Part shown: piece by piece, positions 55,451-62,972 of the stretch
Numbering within the stretch: the first letter of the stretch is position 1
How the letters are laid out: every line of letters starts with the position of its first letter
Assembly (NCBI RefSeq): GCF_000725485.1
Contig: NZ_JOAG01000006.1
Location: 124,001 to 188,000, forward strand
Direction: 5' to 3'
DNA: 64,000 bases
Source: Nonomuraea candida
GTDB taxonomy: Bacteria > Actinomycetota > Actinomycetes > Streptosporangiales > Streptosporangiaceae
Notes under the pieces: generated by a model
The model's database searches: none
Seen by the model: the letters and a program-made list of their open reading frames with translations, nothing else
Told to the model about the DNA's origin: nothing
Made by a program: the position numbers and the translations under genes

Positions 55451-55729
55451 CTACATCGGCGTAACGCGGGGAGGTGGAGCAGGGGGAGCCGCCCAGCGCT
55501 CCGCCTCCCGATCCCACACCTGCGCAAGGACAGCCTCGCACTCGACCGCACGCGGCAGTTCGTGGTCATACCGAGCGACCAGCGCCACATCCACCAGCCG
55601 CCAGCGCTCCTCCTTCTTCTCGATGAGCAGCCCAGGAGCCGGGAGTTCATCTAGCGGGAACTCGATCACCGTGGAACTCCCGCTCCGCACAGCCACCCGA
55701 TAGCGCACTTCCCGCGTCTCGTCGTCCAC
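55451..55729 (-). CDS. Unknown minus-strand protein
   Basis: About 92 residues from GTG 55729: REVRYRVAVRSGSSTVIEFP, WRLVDVALVARYDHELPRAV then ECEAVLAQVWDREAERW. It resembles small beta-sheet regulators or toxin partners only loosely. Strand and composition change here mark the end of the early phage operon. Confidence 0.65.
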   Translation of the reverse strand: MDDETREVRYRVAVRSGSSTVIEFPLDELPAPGLLIEKKEERWRLVDVALVARYDHELPRAVECEAVLAQVWDREAERWAAPPAPPPRVTPM

Positions 55730-55748
55730 GCCACCATCATCCCCCTGC

Positions 55749-55798
55749 GCCCCGCCCTGGACCCCCTCGGTCCACGGGCGGGGCTTCTTTCTTTTTTC
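55749..55798 (+). terminator. Strong terminator with T-tract
   Basis: GCCCCGCCC TGGACC and GGTCCA C GGGCGGGGC form a long stem (one bulge) with a CCCTC loop, followed by TTCTTTCTTTTTT. On the plus strand it would stop read-through from the early operon. On the minus strand it separates two genes. Confidence 0.85.
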
Positions 55799-56205
55799 TA
55801 CAGACCACCTCCACTCTCTGACCGGGTCAGCGGGCACGGATTGCTCACGTGCCGGTTGGGGCAGCAGATCATCCCCACGGTGATGAAGCGGCCCCCGGCC
55901 AGCCATTCGCCCCACTGCACATCGACACCGCGTGGCAACAGATCGGCCGCCAGCTCCACACGGGTCTCCAACGGGATCTGGCTCCCTACCGCTCCGTGCC
56001 GATCAAACGTCTGGGACATCCACTCGACGGCCTTGGCCGCGTCATCGAATGTCTCGGCGATCCGCGACGCAGGTTTCGCCAGCCACAAACCCGTCCGCAT
56101 CGGCGGCAGGGCCGAAGTGCGAAAGTCCGGCGAGGTAGGCCGGCGTTCACCCTCGCGCGCCAGGTCCGCCCCGTTACCGAGCCACGTGTAAGCGTGCCAG
56201 TGCAT
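55798..56205 (-). CDS. Unknown actinobacterial protein
   Basis: 135 residues. LAKPASRIAETFDDAAKAVE and WMSQTFDRHGAVG are helical. VDVQWGEWLAGGRFITVGMI and CCPNRHVSNPCP hold two to three Cys. No family is recognised. Base composition and style match chromosomal regulatory genes more than the phage operon. Confidence 0.65.
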   Translation of the reverse strand: MHWHAYTWLGNGADLAREGERRPTSPDFRTSALPPMRTGLWLAKPASRIAETFDDAAKAVEWMSQTFDRHGAVGSQIPLETRVELAADLLPRGVDVQWGEWLAGGRFITVGMICCPNRHVSNPCPLTRSESGGGL

Positions 56206-56227
56206 CGTTCCCCGTACAGTCGAAGGG

Positions 56228-56266
56228 GACGGCCCCCTGCCTGATTAGGGCGGGCAGGGAGCCGTC
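56228..56266 (-). terminator. Long hairpin after the DUF397 gene
   Basis: GACGGCTCCCTGCC and GGCAGGGGGCCGTC (minus strand) pair over 14 bases with one mismatch and a loop of 11, starting about 15 bases past the stop. Confidence 0.8.
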
Positions 56267-56280
56267 ATTGTGTTGGTGAA

Positions 56281-56496
56281 CTAGATGGTCGCGCTCTGGA
56301 ACGCCTCCAGCTCGGACCTGGTGAACCGGAGCGTCCCGGCATCCGGCCGCTTGGAGTCGCGCAGGGCGAACGCGTCGCCCGCCCCCGGAATCGGGGCGAT
56401 CTCGACGCAGGACTCACCCTCGCCGTCCTCGTTGTTGTTGCCGCCACAAAGACGACGGAACTCCAGTTGGCCGAGATCCCTGGCGTACAGATCCAT
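56281..56496 (-). CDS. DUF397 protein
   Basis: 71 residues. LEFRRLCGGNNNEDGEGESC then VEIAPIPGAGDAFALRDSKR and LRFTRSELEAFQSATI are the DUF397 hallmarks. A GGAGG site precedes the ATG at 56496. DUF397 proteins are usually paired with XRE-DUF5753 regulators, as here three genes away, and affect development and antibiotic genes in Streptomyces. Confidence 0.9.
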   Translation of the reverse strand: MDLYARDLGQLEFRRLCGGNNNEDGEGESCVEIAPIPGAGDAFALRDSKRPDAGTLRFTRSELEAFQSATI

Positions 56497-56825
56497 CTGT
56501 CTACCTCCTCCACTCGGGTCCGGGCGACCCGAGGGTGGTGGCACGGCCGGCGACCGGGTTCATCGGGCACCAGCCGTGCGTCTGTGCCAGGAGCCCTGGC
56601 CGGGAATGGACGTGGTGTGAGCCAGGCGACCAGGGCTCCCACCCCAGCGGGGAAGCTGCTGGGGGAACTGCACCCCGGCTGAGATGCGGACCGGTCGAGA
56701 CAGGAACAGAACGAAAATCAGCCGGGGCCGTCTCTGCACGAGGCCCTTGATCCTGAAGGCCACGCCTTGACCTTCGTGCGGGGGCAGATCAAGGGCCTCG
56801 CTTCCTGGGGGGTTCCAGGCGTGTC

Positions 56826-56864
56826 ACCCCCGGCCGGGGCCCCCTCCGAACCCGAACCGGGGGT
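56826..56864 (-). terminator. Hairpin after the DUF397-like gene
   Basis: ACCCCCGG pairs with CCGGGGGT over a long loop, four bases past the stop of the minus-strand gene. The inner sequence also pairs partly. Confidence 0.6.
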
Positions 56865-56867
56865 AGC

Positions 56868-57281
56868 TCATGCGACCCCGTCGAGCGCCTTGGCCTCGGC
56901 GCTCTCCACGGTGCCTTCGGCCCAGACCCACGGGCCATGCGCCATCCCGATCTCTGGGGGCTTGAGGCCGTCGAAGCGGTCAGCGGCAGCGGCCTTCTGA
57001 AAGGCCGCGTACGCCTGCGCCGTGGTCCAGAGCACCTGGGTGCGGCGATGAGCGATCGCGGGGTCGGTAACCTCGAAGATCACGTAGTCGCCATCCCGCT
57101 TCGGGCGCAGCGCATCCGAGCGAACCTTGGCCTTGAACTCCACCCACACCTTCGCGCTCATCAAGACGCTGTCCTCGGGGTCCGCCAAGTCGCACATCTC
57201 GACGATCGTGGACCGTCCGACCCGGCGCACTGCGAGGCGACTGTCCGGAGTGGCTTCTACCTTGGGCTTCCTGGCTGTCAT
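56868..57281 (-). CDS. DUF397-related protein with extra C-terminal region
   Basis: 137 residues. LAVRRVGRSTIVEMCDLADP then VLMSAKVWVEFKAKVRSDAL recalls DUF397 (variable front, SKxxxxxxF-type turn). The rest (GDYVIFEVTDPAIAHRRTQV, AYAAFQKAAAADRFDGL) is new. It lies beside the XRE-DUF5753 gene, the usual place of a DUF397 partner. The relation is probable, not certain. Confidence 0.55.
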   Translation of the reverse strand: MTARKPKVEATPDSRLAVRRVGRSTIVEMCDLADPEDSVLMSAKVWVEFKAKVRSDALRPKRDGDYVIFEVTDPAIAHRRTQVLWTTAQAYAAFQKAAAADRFDGLKPPEIGMAHGPWVWAEGTVESAEAKALDGVA

Positions 57282-57375
57282 CGGGGTCTCCGTGATACGG
57301 CGTTCTGGGTGGCTGTGCCATTCGACGCTAGGAGGAGGTGCTGCTTGGGTTCAAAGTTCTTGCCAATGTTTGCCA

Positions 57376-58308
57376 CTATTCGCCGAGGGCTGCTCGGGCT
57401 GCGGCGATCCTGCGTCGAGCTTGCCCACCGAAGTCCGCGATGTCCCCCAAGGCTCTGAAACGCTCTGCGTACAGGGCGATCTCCCACCCCTGGGTAATGT
57501 TCAGCTCGCCCGACACCAACTCGACCTGGACCTGCCGGTCGTCGAAGATGTTGAAGCCCTCCACCGGCACAGCGTGCGCCGAAGAGGTCCGAGACGCGGC
57601 AAGAGGGATGATCCCGAGCGAAACTGTCGGCAGCCGCGTCACCTCCTCCAGGTGTGTGAGCTGGTCCACGAGAACATGGGCCTCGTACAGCCGGTAGCGC
57701 AGGGCGGCTTCCTCGATCAAGAAGATGAATTGGCGCCCAGCCCGACGCAAGACCCGCTGACGGCTCATCCGCTCAGCCACGGCCGCCGCCACATCATCGA
57801 CTTGCAGCCGGAGACGGGCGCGAACGGAGGTGAGCACGGCCGTCGCGTAGGCCGGCGTCTGAAGCAGCCCAGGAATCAGCCGGGGCTGGTAGGTGCGCAC
57901 GAGGGTCGAGCGCTCCCAGATGGGCCGGACACTCTTCTGCGCGCCCCGGAGGCCGGCGCGATTGATCCGGCGAGAGTCGGTCCACATCGTGGACACGGCC
58001 TTCTGCTCGGCTAGTAGCTCCTCGGTGCGCTGCTCATCGACCCCGCACACACGGCACCAGGTCAGCACGTCGGCAACGGACGGCGGCCGGGCGGCATGCT
58101 CAATCCTGGAGACCTTATCGACACCGCTCCACCCGGCAGCACGCGCCAGCTCCGTACCGGAAAGCCCGGCACGGAGCCGTATCTCCTTGAGCTGGTCGGC
58201 GAGCGCCTGCCGGGCGCGCTGCGCACTGGTGGAGGACGAGGATGGCACGGTGACAGTGTGCTTGATCGACGCGACTAGTTCGGAGCCGCTAGATCCGGTA
58301 CCCCTCAT
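57376..58308 (-). CDS. XRE regulator with DUF5753 (Scr1-like antitoxin-type)
   Basis: About 310 residues. LADQLKEIRLRAGLSGTELA then GWSGVDKVSRIEHAARPPSV is the XRE helix-turn-helix. From about 130 a DUF5753 ligand-type domain follows: STLVRTYQPRLIPGLLQTPA, RVLRRAGRQFIFLIEEAALR and YAERFRALGDIADFG. These regulators pair with DUF397 proteins. ATG 58308 overlaps the DUF6879 gene by 20 bases. A later GTG at about 58248 is also possible. Confidence 0.9.
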   Translation of the reverse strand: MRGTGSSGSELVASIKHTVTVPSSSSTSAQRARQALADQLKEIRLRAGLSGTELARAAGWSGVDKVSRIEHAARPPSVADVLTWCRVCGVDEQRTEELLAEQKAVSTMWTDSRRINRAGLRGAQKSVRPIWERSTLVRTYQPRLIPGLLQTPAYATAVLTSVRARLRLQVDDVAAAVAERMSRQRVLRRAGRQFIFLIEEAALRYRLYEAHVLVDQLTHLEEVTRLPTVSLGIIPLAASRTSSAHAVPVEGFNIFDDRQVQVELVSGELNITQGWEIALYAERFRALGDIADFGGQARRRIAAARAALGE

Positions 58309-58816
58309 GTGGGATAGCCGCAGCCCAGCACTCCTCGAAGGCCCTGGCACACATCCCGACGATGCCGGAGTCCTCCGTGAACTGCCTCCAGTGAACTTCT
58401 CCATCCCCGCCGTAGACGGAGAAGCGCACCAAGCGGTCATCCAGCACCCAGTACGGATTGGCAGGTATGGCAATCGCCGAGGCCAGCCGCCTGGGCAGCC
58501 AGCGCAGATCCTCGCCTGCGGCGAGTTGAGTCAGCGGCGCGACCTCGTACTGCCAGCGCATGTAGTTCGAGGCGGGCTCGGAGATCATCCTGACCCGCCT
58601 GAACTTCACCCCGCGCTTGATCGCTGGGGCGAGTGTGGCCGTCCACTTCTCGGCACCGGACAGATCCGTCCACTTCTCGCCCGCGAGCCACGCCTGATAC
58701 CAGGGATCAGACGTCATGTGCTCGTCATGGATCTCCAGGTGAACAGCCGAGACGTGGCACGTCTCCAGGAGTTCAGCGAAGGTCGGCACCTTCTCGCTGG
58801 CCGCGAACGTCTTCAT
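58289..58816 (-). CDS. DUF6879-family protein
   Basis: About 175 residues from an ATG at 58816 (ATG 58873 is also in frame). VPTFAELLETCHVSAVHLEI, WLAGEKWTDLSGAEKW and GVKFRRVRMISEPASNYMRW are the family blocks, with AGEDLRWLPRR and FEECWAAAIPHEGYR at the end. DUF6879 proteins lie next to XRE/DUF397 pairs in many actinobacteria and have no proven activity. Confidence 0.8.
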   Translation of the reverse strand: MKTFAASEKVPTFAELLETCHVSAVHLEIHDEHMTSDPWYQAWLAGEKWTDLSGAEKWTATLAPAIKRGVKFRRVRMISEPASNYMRWQYEVAPLTQLAAGEDLRWLPRRLASAIAIPANPYWVLDDRLVRFSVYGGDGEVHWRQFTEDSGIVGMCARAFEECWAAAIPHEGYRI

Positions 58817-59090
58817 CCGGTCGTGGGTGCTCACCGGGTGCGTACCTGCGCTTTCCGGGCTCGTAGGTGCCATTGATCGCCTCCTGGATGATCGAGATCA
58901 TTTGGGGGCCCAGCGAAATCACCGCCTCCCCCGGCAAGATCCTGCTGTCGGAGTTGATCCACGCCAGGGTCTCCGGATCGGTGACCTGCGGACCTTGGAA
59001 GAAGATCCTGCCGGTTTCGTGATCGACCCACACCGACTCGCACTCGTCGGAGGTGTTGTCGGGGTCTACGCCCACGAAATGTAGCGCCAT
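58773..59090 (-). CDS. Small partner protein of DUF6879
   Basis: 105 residues: ALHFVGVDPDNTSDECESVW, DHETGRIFFQGPQVTDPETL, then ILPGEAVISLGPQMISIIQE. The pattern (GVDP, VDEETG, FQG..VTDPETLA, PG-E..V.LP) is one I recall from proteins encoded with DUF6879. The last 25 residues overlap the DUF6879 start and look random. Function unknown. Confidence 0.7.
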   Translation of the reverse strand: MALHFVGVDPDNTSDECESVWVDHETGRIFFQGPQVTDPETLAWINSDSRILPGEAVISLGPQMISIIQEAINGTYEPGKRRYAPGEHPRPDEDVRGQREGADLR

Positions 59091-59252
59091 CTTGGTGCTC
59101 CCATCGAACGGCTTGCCGGAGGTTGCCCCCCTTACAGTCGGTGAGCCTGAACGGACTCCTCGCGTCCGTCAAGGGCAGGTAACGGGAAAGGTCAGGACAC
59201 CGCTGTAAAGTCGGGGCGAGGGATCAAGGATCGGGAGCGCGGAGCGGGAGCG

Positions 59253-59624
59253 TTGGCAGAAAAGGTCATCAGAGTGTGCGACTGGCACACGGAAGAGGTA
59301 GCGGCCACTCACCATAACGAGTGGACCAACTCCAAGGGCGAGCACCGATCCAACGACCTGTGCGCCGAGGACCAGAAGATCTTCATGAAGGCGTGGGAAG
59401 CCGTCGAGCGAGGCTCCAGCCTCGCCACCACCCGGTCGACCAAAGTGCCGGCCGCCGCCGCTACCCCGAAGAAGGCCAAGGGCCCGACCGAGGCCGCCCA
59501 GATGCGGGCCTGGGCCAAGCAGGAGGGCCTGGAGGTCAGCGAGTCCGGGAAGATCAGCTTCACGATCGAGCAGGCATGGAAGGCCGCAGGACGCCCAAAT
59601 GTCCTGAAAGTGAACGATCCGTGA
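59253..59624 (+). CDS. Lsr2-like DNA-binding protein
   Basis: 123 residues from a TTG. KVIRVCDWHTEEVAATHHNE and ICAEDQKIF-like text give a dimer domain unlike Lsr2's. The tail AAQMRAWAKQEGLEVSESGK, then ISFTIEQAWKAAG, closely follows the Lsr2 DNA-binding end (RAWA..GLEVS.RG.I...). The AT-hook RGR is replaced by ESGK, so minor-groove binding may be weaker. Actinophages often carry Lsr2-like genes that may compete with host silencing. Confidence 0.7.
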   Translation: MAEKVIRVCDWHTEEVAATHHNEWTNSKGEHRSNDLCAEDQKIFMKAWEAVERGSSLATTRSTKVPAAAATPKKAKGPTEAAQMRAWAKQEGLEVSESGKISFTIEQAWKAAGRPNVLKVNDP

Positions 59625-59742
59625 ACTACACCCCAGGAGAGTAAAGGGCATGTAAGTCCTTGGGCTCGCCTTTACCGGAGCTTGGGTCACGAAACGGACA
59701 TTGGGGCTGATACCGCTCTCAAGGTGGTTTAACTTTGGACCT

Positions 59743-60357
59743 GTGAACGCCACCCCGCTAGACAAGCGGCCCATCAGTCCCAGAAACAACGGGCCTACCG
59801 ACCGCTGTAGCCCCATCGGTGACCTGGAGGTGCTCACGCACTCCACCACTGGGGTCCAGACAGTCCGCCAGCAGTTCAAAGACGGCTACATCTACGAGTA
59901 CGTCATCCCCACCGGGGTCTGCATAGACCCCGAGTCAGCCCCTTACGTCATCCCCTTCTTCCAAGGACGCGTCCTCTCGACCCTCACCGAGGAAGATCTG
60001 CACTACGTCAGCGTCTGGGTGCCCAACGAGGAGCACCTCGTCTACGACATGGCCTTCGCGGAGACCGCCCAGCTCCCCGAGTGCTCCTACAGCAAGGCCA
60101 TCGGCGAACCCGAGCTACTGCACGAGGCCGGCTACTTCCGAGCGACCCGGATTCGCTACAAGACGGGCTGGATGTACCAGGTCGAGACCACTCTCGGCCT
60201 GCCGTGGCCGGCCTTCAACGAGTACAAGTGCCTCGCCCCCACCTACCAGGCCCCTGTAGTGGCCGTCTTTCGACATAACACACGTATTGCAGCCAAGTTC
60301 TGGGTGTCCGACGAGAGAGCCAAGATGACGTACCGCGTAGAGATCAACCCGAACTGA
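59743..60357 (+). CDS. Unknown phage protein
   Basis: About 204 residues from GTG 59743 (TTG 59701 is in frame upstream). DGYIYEYVIPTGVCIDPESA, YVIPFFQGRVLSTLTEEDLH and KFWVSDERAKMTYRVEINPN suggest a beta-rich protein without membrane segments. A partial motif-like AACTTTGGACC lies just before the GTG. No family known. Confidence 0.7.
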   Translation: MNATPLDKRPISPRNNGPTDRCSPIGDLEVLTHSTTGVQTVRQQFKDGYIYEYVIPTGVCIDPESAPYVIPFFQGRVLSTLTEEDLHYVSVWVPNEEHLVYDMAFAETAQLPECSYSKAIGEPELLHEAGYFRATRIRYKTGWMYQVETTLGLPWPAFNEYKCLAPTYQAPVVAVFRHNTRIAAKFWVSDERAKMTYRVEINPN

Positions 60358-60470
60358 GGTCCCAATGCTCCGAATCCGTCCCCTCCGGGGGCCGATACGG
60401 GGCCCCCGTCGCAGGGATTTCAGAGGCAGTTTCCGGGTCGGCGACATGACCCAGCTCCGCAGCCGCAATT

Positions 60471-60513
60471 AACCCCGTTTTCCTGGCCAGAATGGCCTCT
60501 GAGCGGGGTTTTT
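60471..60513. terminator. Terminator with T-tract, first of a duplicated pair
   Basis: AACCCCG (60471-60477) and CGGGGTT (60504-60510) form the stem, followed by a T-run. It stands between the plus-strand gene ending at 60357 and the convergent minus-strand gene. Positions 60478-60520 are repeated imperfectly at 61033-61077. Confidence 0.85.
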
Positions 60514-60521
60514 GTGTGTAA

Positions 60522-60941
60522 TCAGATGAGCTTCCTGAAGTGCTGTATCTCTTGTCGAAGACGTTTTTGAAGATCAGTAGTCCTGAGAAGAGATTTCATG
60601 CCAAGGAGCCCCCGTTGCTTGTCATCTGCGTTGCTGCGCCTGAGAGCGAGCCATAGGTCTAGAACTTCTCTGGAAGCATAGAGTTCCAGTTGTGCAGATA
60701 GGGCTCTAAACTCCGCGCTTCCGAGATCGAAGGGTGCTGGCGACTCTCCGGGATAGTCAAGCTGCCAGACCCACACTTGTACTGCCTCGTACGCTTCTGC
60801 ACGCTTAAGCCACAGCCGCTGATCTTGAGCGAGGCGGCGCTGGTGGCGATACCCGACCAGTGTGGCCATGATGGCGAGCGAAGCGACTGTCGCTGTGAGT
60901 GCTGCCGCGATCAGCGGCACAAGCGCTGGATCGAGCTTCAT
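60522..60941 (-). CDS. Small membrane-anchored protein
   Basis: 139 residues from an ATG with GGGAGG upstream. One membrane helix near the start (LVPLIAAALTATVASLAIMA), then a cytosolic helical part (RRLAQDQRLWLKRAEAYEAV, LYASREVLDLWLALRRSNAD). Such anchors occur in phage exclusion proteins and in many chromosomal unknowns. It is flanked by duplicated terminators, as a self-contained cassette. Confidence 0.75.
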   Translation of the reverse strand: MKLDPALVPLIAAALTATVASLAIMATLVGYRHQRRLAQDQRLWLKRAEAYEAVQVWVWQLDYPGESPAPFDLGSAEFRALSAQLELYASREVLDLWLALRRSNADDKQRGLLGMKSLLRTTDLQKRLRQEIQHFRKLI

Positions 60942-61027
60942 GCCTCCCAATATGACCATCCAACGGACAACGTCAATGAGGGCAGTTCTAGGGTCGCCGC
61001 GGGCGCCCTCGCCGGCGATCTCGCGTC

Positions 61028-61072
61028 AACCTGTTCTTGGGCCTAGAAGGGCCTCCTGAGCAGGGTTTTTGC
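61028..61072 (+). terminator. Second copy of the terminator
   Basis: AACCTG (61028) and CAGGGTT (61061-61067) pair with one bulge, followed by a T-run. It shares AGAAxGGCCTC, TGAGC and GGGTTTTTG with the terminator at 60471-60513. Confidence 0.7.
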
Positions 61073-61823
61073 GTGTATGCACCTCCTCGCCGGCCAACCC
61101 TCGAACGGCTCTCAGAAGGGCCTACAACACGATCCCCAGACTCGTACTTGGTCGGAGGAGGCAGAACCCTCGGGCTCGTGTTGAGCATGATCTTGGGTAT
61201 CCCCCCACCCCTGCTGACCAGGCGATCCCATGATCGTCACGAGGGAGTGGGGCCGATGTAGAAAGAAGTATGTTTTCCGTGGTCAAGCCCACTTCTTTCT
61301 TCTTTCTGCGTGCCATCATCATGTGCTCATCGCTCATGATCACAATGCACTCATCACTCGTGATCATCACTCATCCCATGCCCCATGCCCTCATGCCCTG
61401 ACCTACACAGCGCGCTTGCTCATGCCCTTGTGTGCGGTGGCCTAGTCCCCTACTGGCAAGCGCGCTCCCGTGCTTGTGGCTTGTCTCTGTGCGTTGTGCT
61501 GTGTGTGTCGCACGGGGGAGACAGGGGAGACAGGCGAGAGCCCTTGCGCGCCTTAGAGGCGCTCTCTGTAGGGGGCTTCCCAAGGGGACATCTCTGGGGA
61601 CGTCCCAAGCGGCCAGCCCTTGTCAGGGCCTGCCCAACCGTGAGCCCCGGCCTAGCCCGTTGCACCGGCTAAGAGCGACCGGCGACCGGCGAGAGTGCCC
61701 CTTGTGGGGCCACTGCAACACCTCTTGCAAGCCCTATCGAGGGCCAATTTCAAGATTTTTTATAGCCTGATCATCTAGCGCATCGTCCCAGCTCAGACGG
61801 TACAGAGGGGTTGGAAACGATCT

Positions 61824-61840
61824 AACTTGAACGTGGAAAC
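61824..61840 (+). repeat. 17-bp motif, copy K (degenerate)
   Basis: AACTTGAACGTGGAAAC shares the AACxxGAACGTGG form of copy B, far from any gene start. Confidence 0.6.
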
Positions 61841-62236
61841 TGACTCAGATCGGCTTGACGCTTCCACATTCCAGGGGGCAATGTTCTGCCTGTCGCCAGG
61901 ACGGCGGCCACCGAAACCCCCACCGAAAGGAGCACAGCACCGAAAGCCCCGGACCTCCGCAAGGGAACCGGGCAGGCGGGACCACTTCCCAGCCGGTGAC
62001 CAAACGGGATCGCCCCGCGACAACAGCGGGGGCCGCCAAACCGTTTCTTGAGAACTTCATAGCGCGGCAAGACTGCCGGACGCGGATGGGGTGGCCTCGT
62101 GAGAGGCACCGATCTTGACACGGGCCAACAATGCACTCGAAGGGGGTGATACGGGCCTTGTTCAGCTCCGCTATGGATGGTCGGGAGTTCGCTAAATGGC
62201 GAACGGGACGCTCGTTATAGCTAGTCGCGTAGATAT

Positions 62237-62254
62237 CCACCGCTTCGGCGGTGG
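62237..62254 (+). promoter_or_regulatory. UUCG-loop hairpin
   Basis: CCACCGC-TTCG-GCGGTGG, a perfect seven-pair stem with a very stable tetraloop, 50 bases before the next gene. It may end the structured region or shape the 5' end of the mRNA. Confidence 0.65.
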
Positions 62255-62303
62255 TCATGGGATCACGAAATGCGTGGTCCTCTGATCACAACCGGGAGTT
62301 TCA

Positions 62304-62609
62304 ATGGACTTCAACCCTTGCGCCTACCCGCACCGCGACGGCATCGAAATGCGCGACGGCTTGGGCGAACTCAAGGGCTTCACGCTGCGCGTGACCGATT
62401 ATCACGGCTACACCTTTCACGAGGCTTACGCACGGTTCGGCGACAAGGTTCGGTACGTGGGTGACCACGCCGACGTGTGGACGGCCTACGGAATGATCGA
62501 AACGTACTACAGCACACAGGACTACTACGGCGATTACTACAGCCCCAACAGCGACTTTGTCACTGAGCAGGAAATGTTCCGCGACCACACCCAGTTCATC
62601 GCTCACTAG
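62304..62609 (+). CDS. Tyr/Asp-rich phage protein, unknown
   Basis: 101 residues: YPHRDGIEMRDGLGELKGFT, then VTDYHGYTFHEAYARFGDKV, YYSTQDYYGDYYSPNSDFVT and EMFRDHTQFIAH. It resembles small actinophage proteins by composition only. Preceded by AACCGGGAGTTT, a weak relative of the 17-bp motif. Confidence 0.7.
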   Translation: MDFNPCAYPHRDGIEMRDGLGELKGFTLRVTDYHGYTFHEAYARFGDKVRYVGDHADVWTAYGMIETYYSTQDYYGDYYSPNSDFVTEQEMFRDHTQFIAH

Positions 62610-62632
62610 TCCACGGCATATCTATGCCCTCA

Positions 62633-62649
62633 TTCTGTAAGTTGGAAGT
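62633..62649 (+). repeat. 17-bp motif, copy L
   Basis: TTCTGTAAGTTGGAAGT, with the upstream ATGCCCT flank of copies G and I, 11 bases before the ATG at 62661. Confidence 0.75.
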
Positions 62650-62660
62650 TGAGAGTTGCA

Positions 62661-62870
62661 ATGAAATTCAAGAAAGAGATCCGCGAACTGAACTGCGGGT
62701 GCGTGGTTGAGGTTCGCACCGATCCAGACGGGTGGACCTCCGTTCCCGGATATTCAGCCTGGTGCAAATACGCATATGTGCTGTTCGACAAGTTCCGCAC
62801 CACACGTGGCAACCGAGAAGCGACGGAAGCGATTTCGTCTGCCCTCGCATCGCACGCAATCGACGATTGA
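62661..62870 (+). CDS. Small phage protein
   Basis: 69 residues: MKFKKEIRELNCGCVVEVRT, then SVPGYSAWCKYAYVLFDKFR and EATEAISSALASH. CGC and a later Cys could bind metal. Unknown role. Confidence 0.7.
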   Translation: MKFKKEIRELNCGCVVEVRTDPDGWTSVPGYSAWCKYAYVLFDKFRTTRGNREATEAISSALASHAIDD

Positions 62871-62972
62871 TCAACAGTCCCTGACCTGCGGAAACGCGGG
62901 AGTAAGCGCCTCGCATGCGATCAGGGACACACATTCCGGATTTACACCCCCTCCGCTCAGAAAGGCTTTGTC

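Larger units (their letters stand above)
61080..62300. other. Structured non-coding region of about 1.2 kb
   Basis: No convincing gene. At 61315-61375 the degenerate repeat GCTCATCGCTCATGATCAC / ACTCATCACTCGTGATCATC suggests iterons. AGCGCGCTTGC (61409) and GCAAGCGCGCT (61456) are an 11-bp inverted pair 36 bases apart. GCCCCTTGTGGGGC (61697-61710) is a hairpin. A T-run lies near 61753. Motif copy K lies at 61824. An origin, attachment site or non-coding RNA are all possible. Confidence 0.5.

Noticed and set aside
61385..61770. Plus-strand frames in the structured region
   Set aside because: No ribosome site, no conserved pattern, and they span inverted repeats and hairpins.
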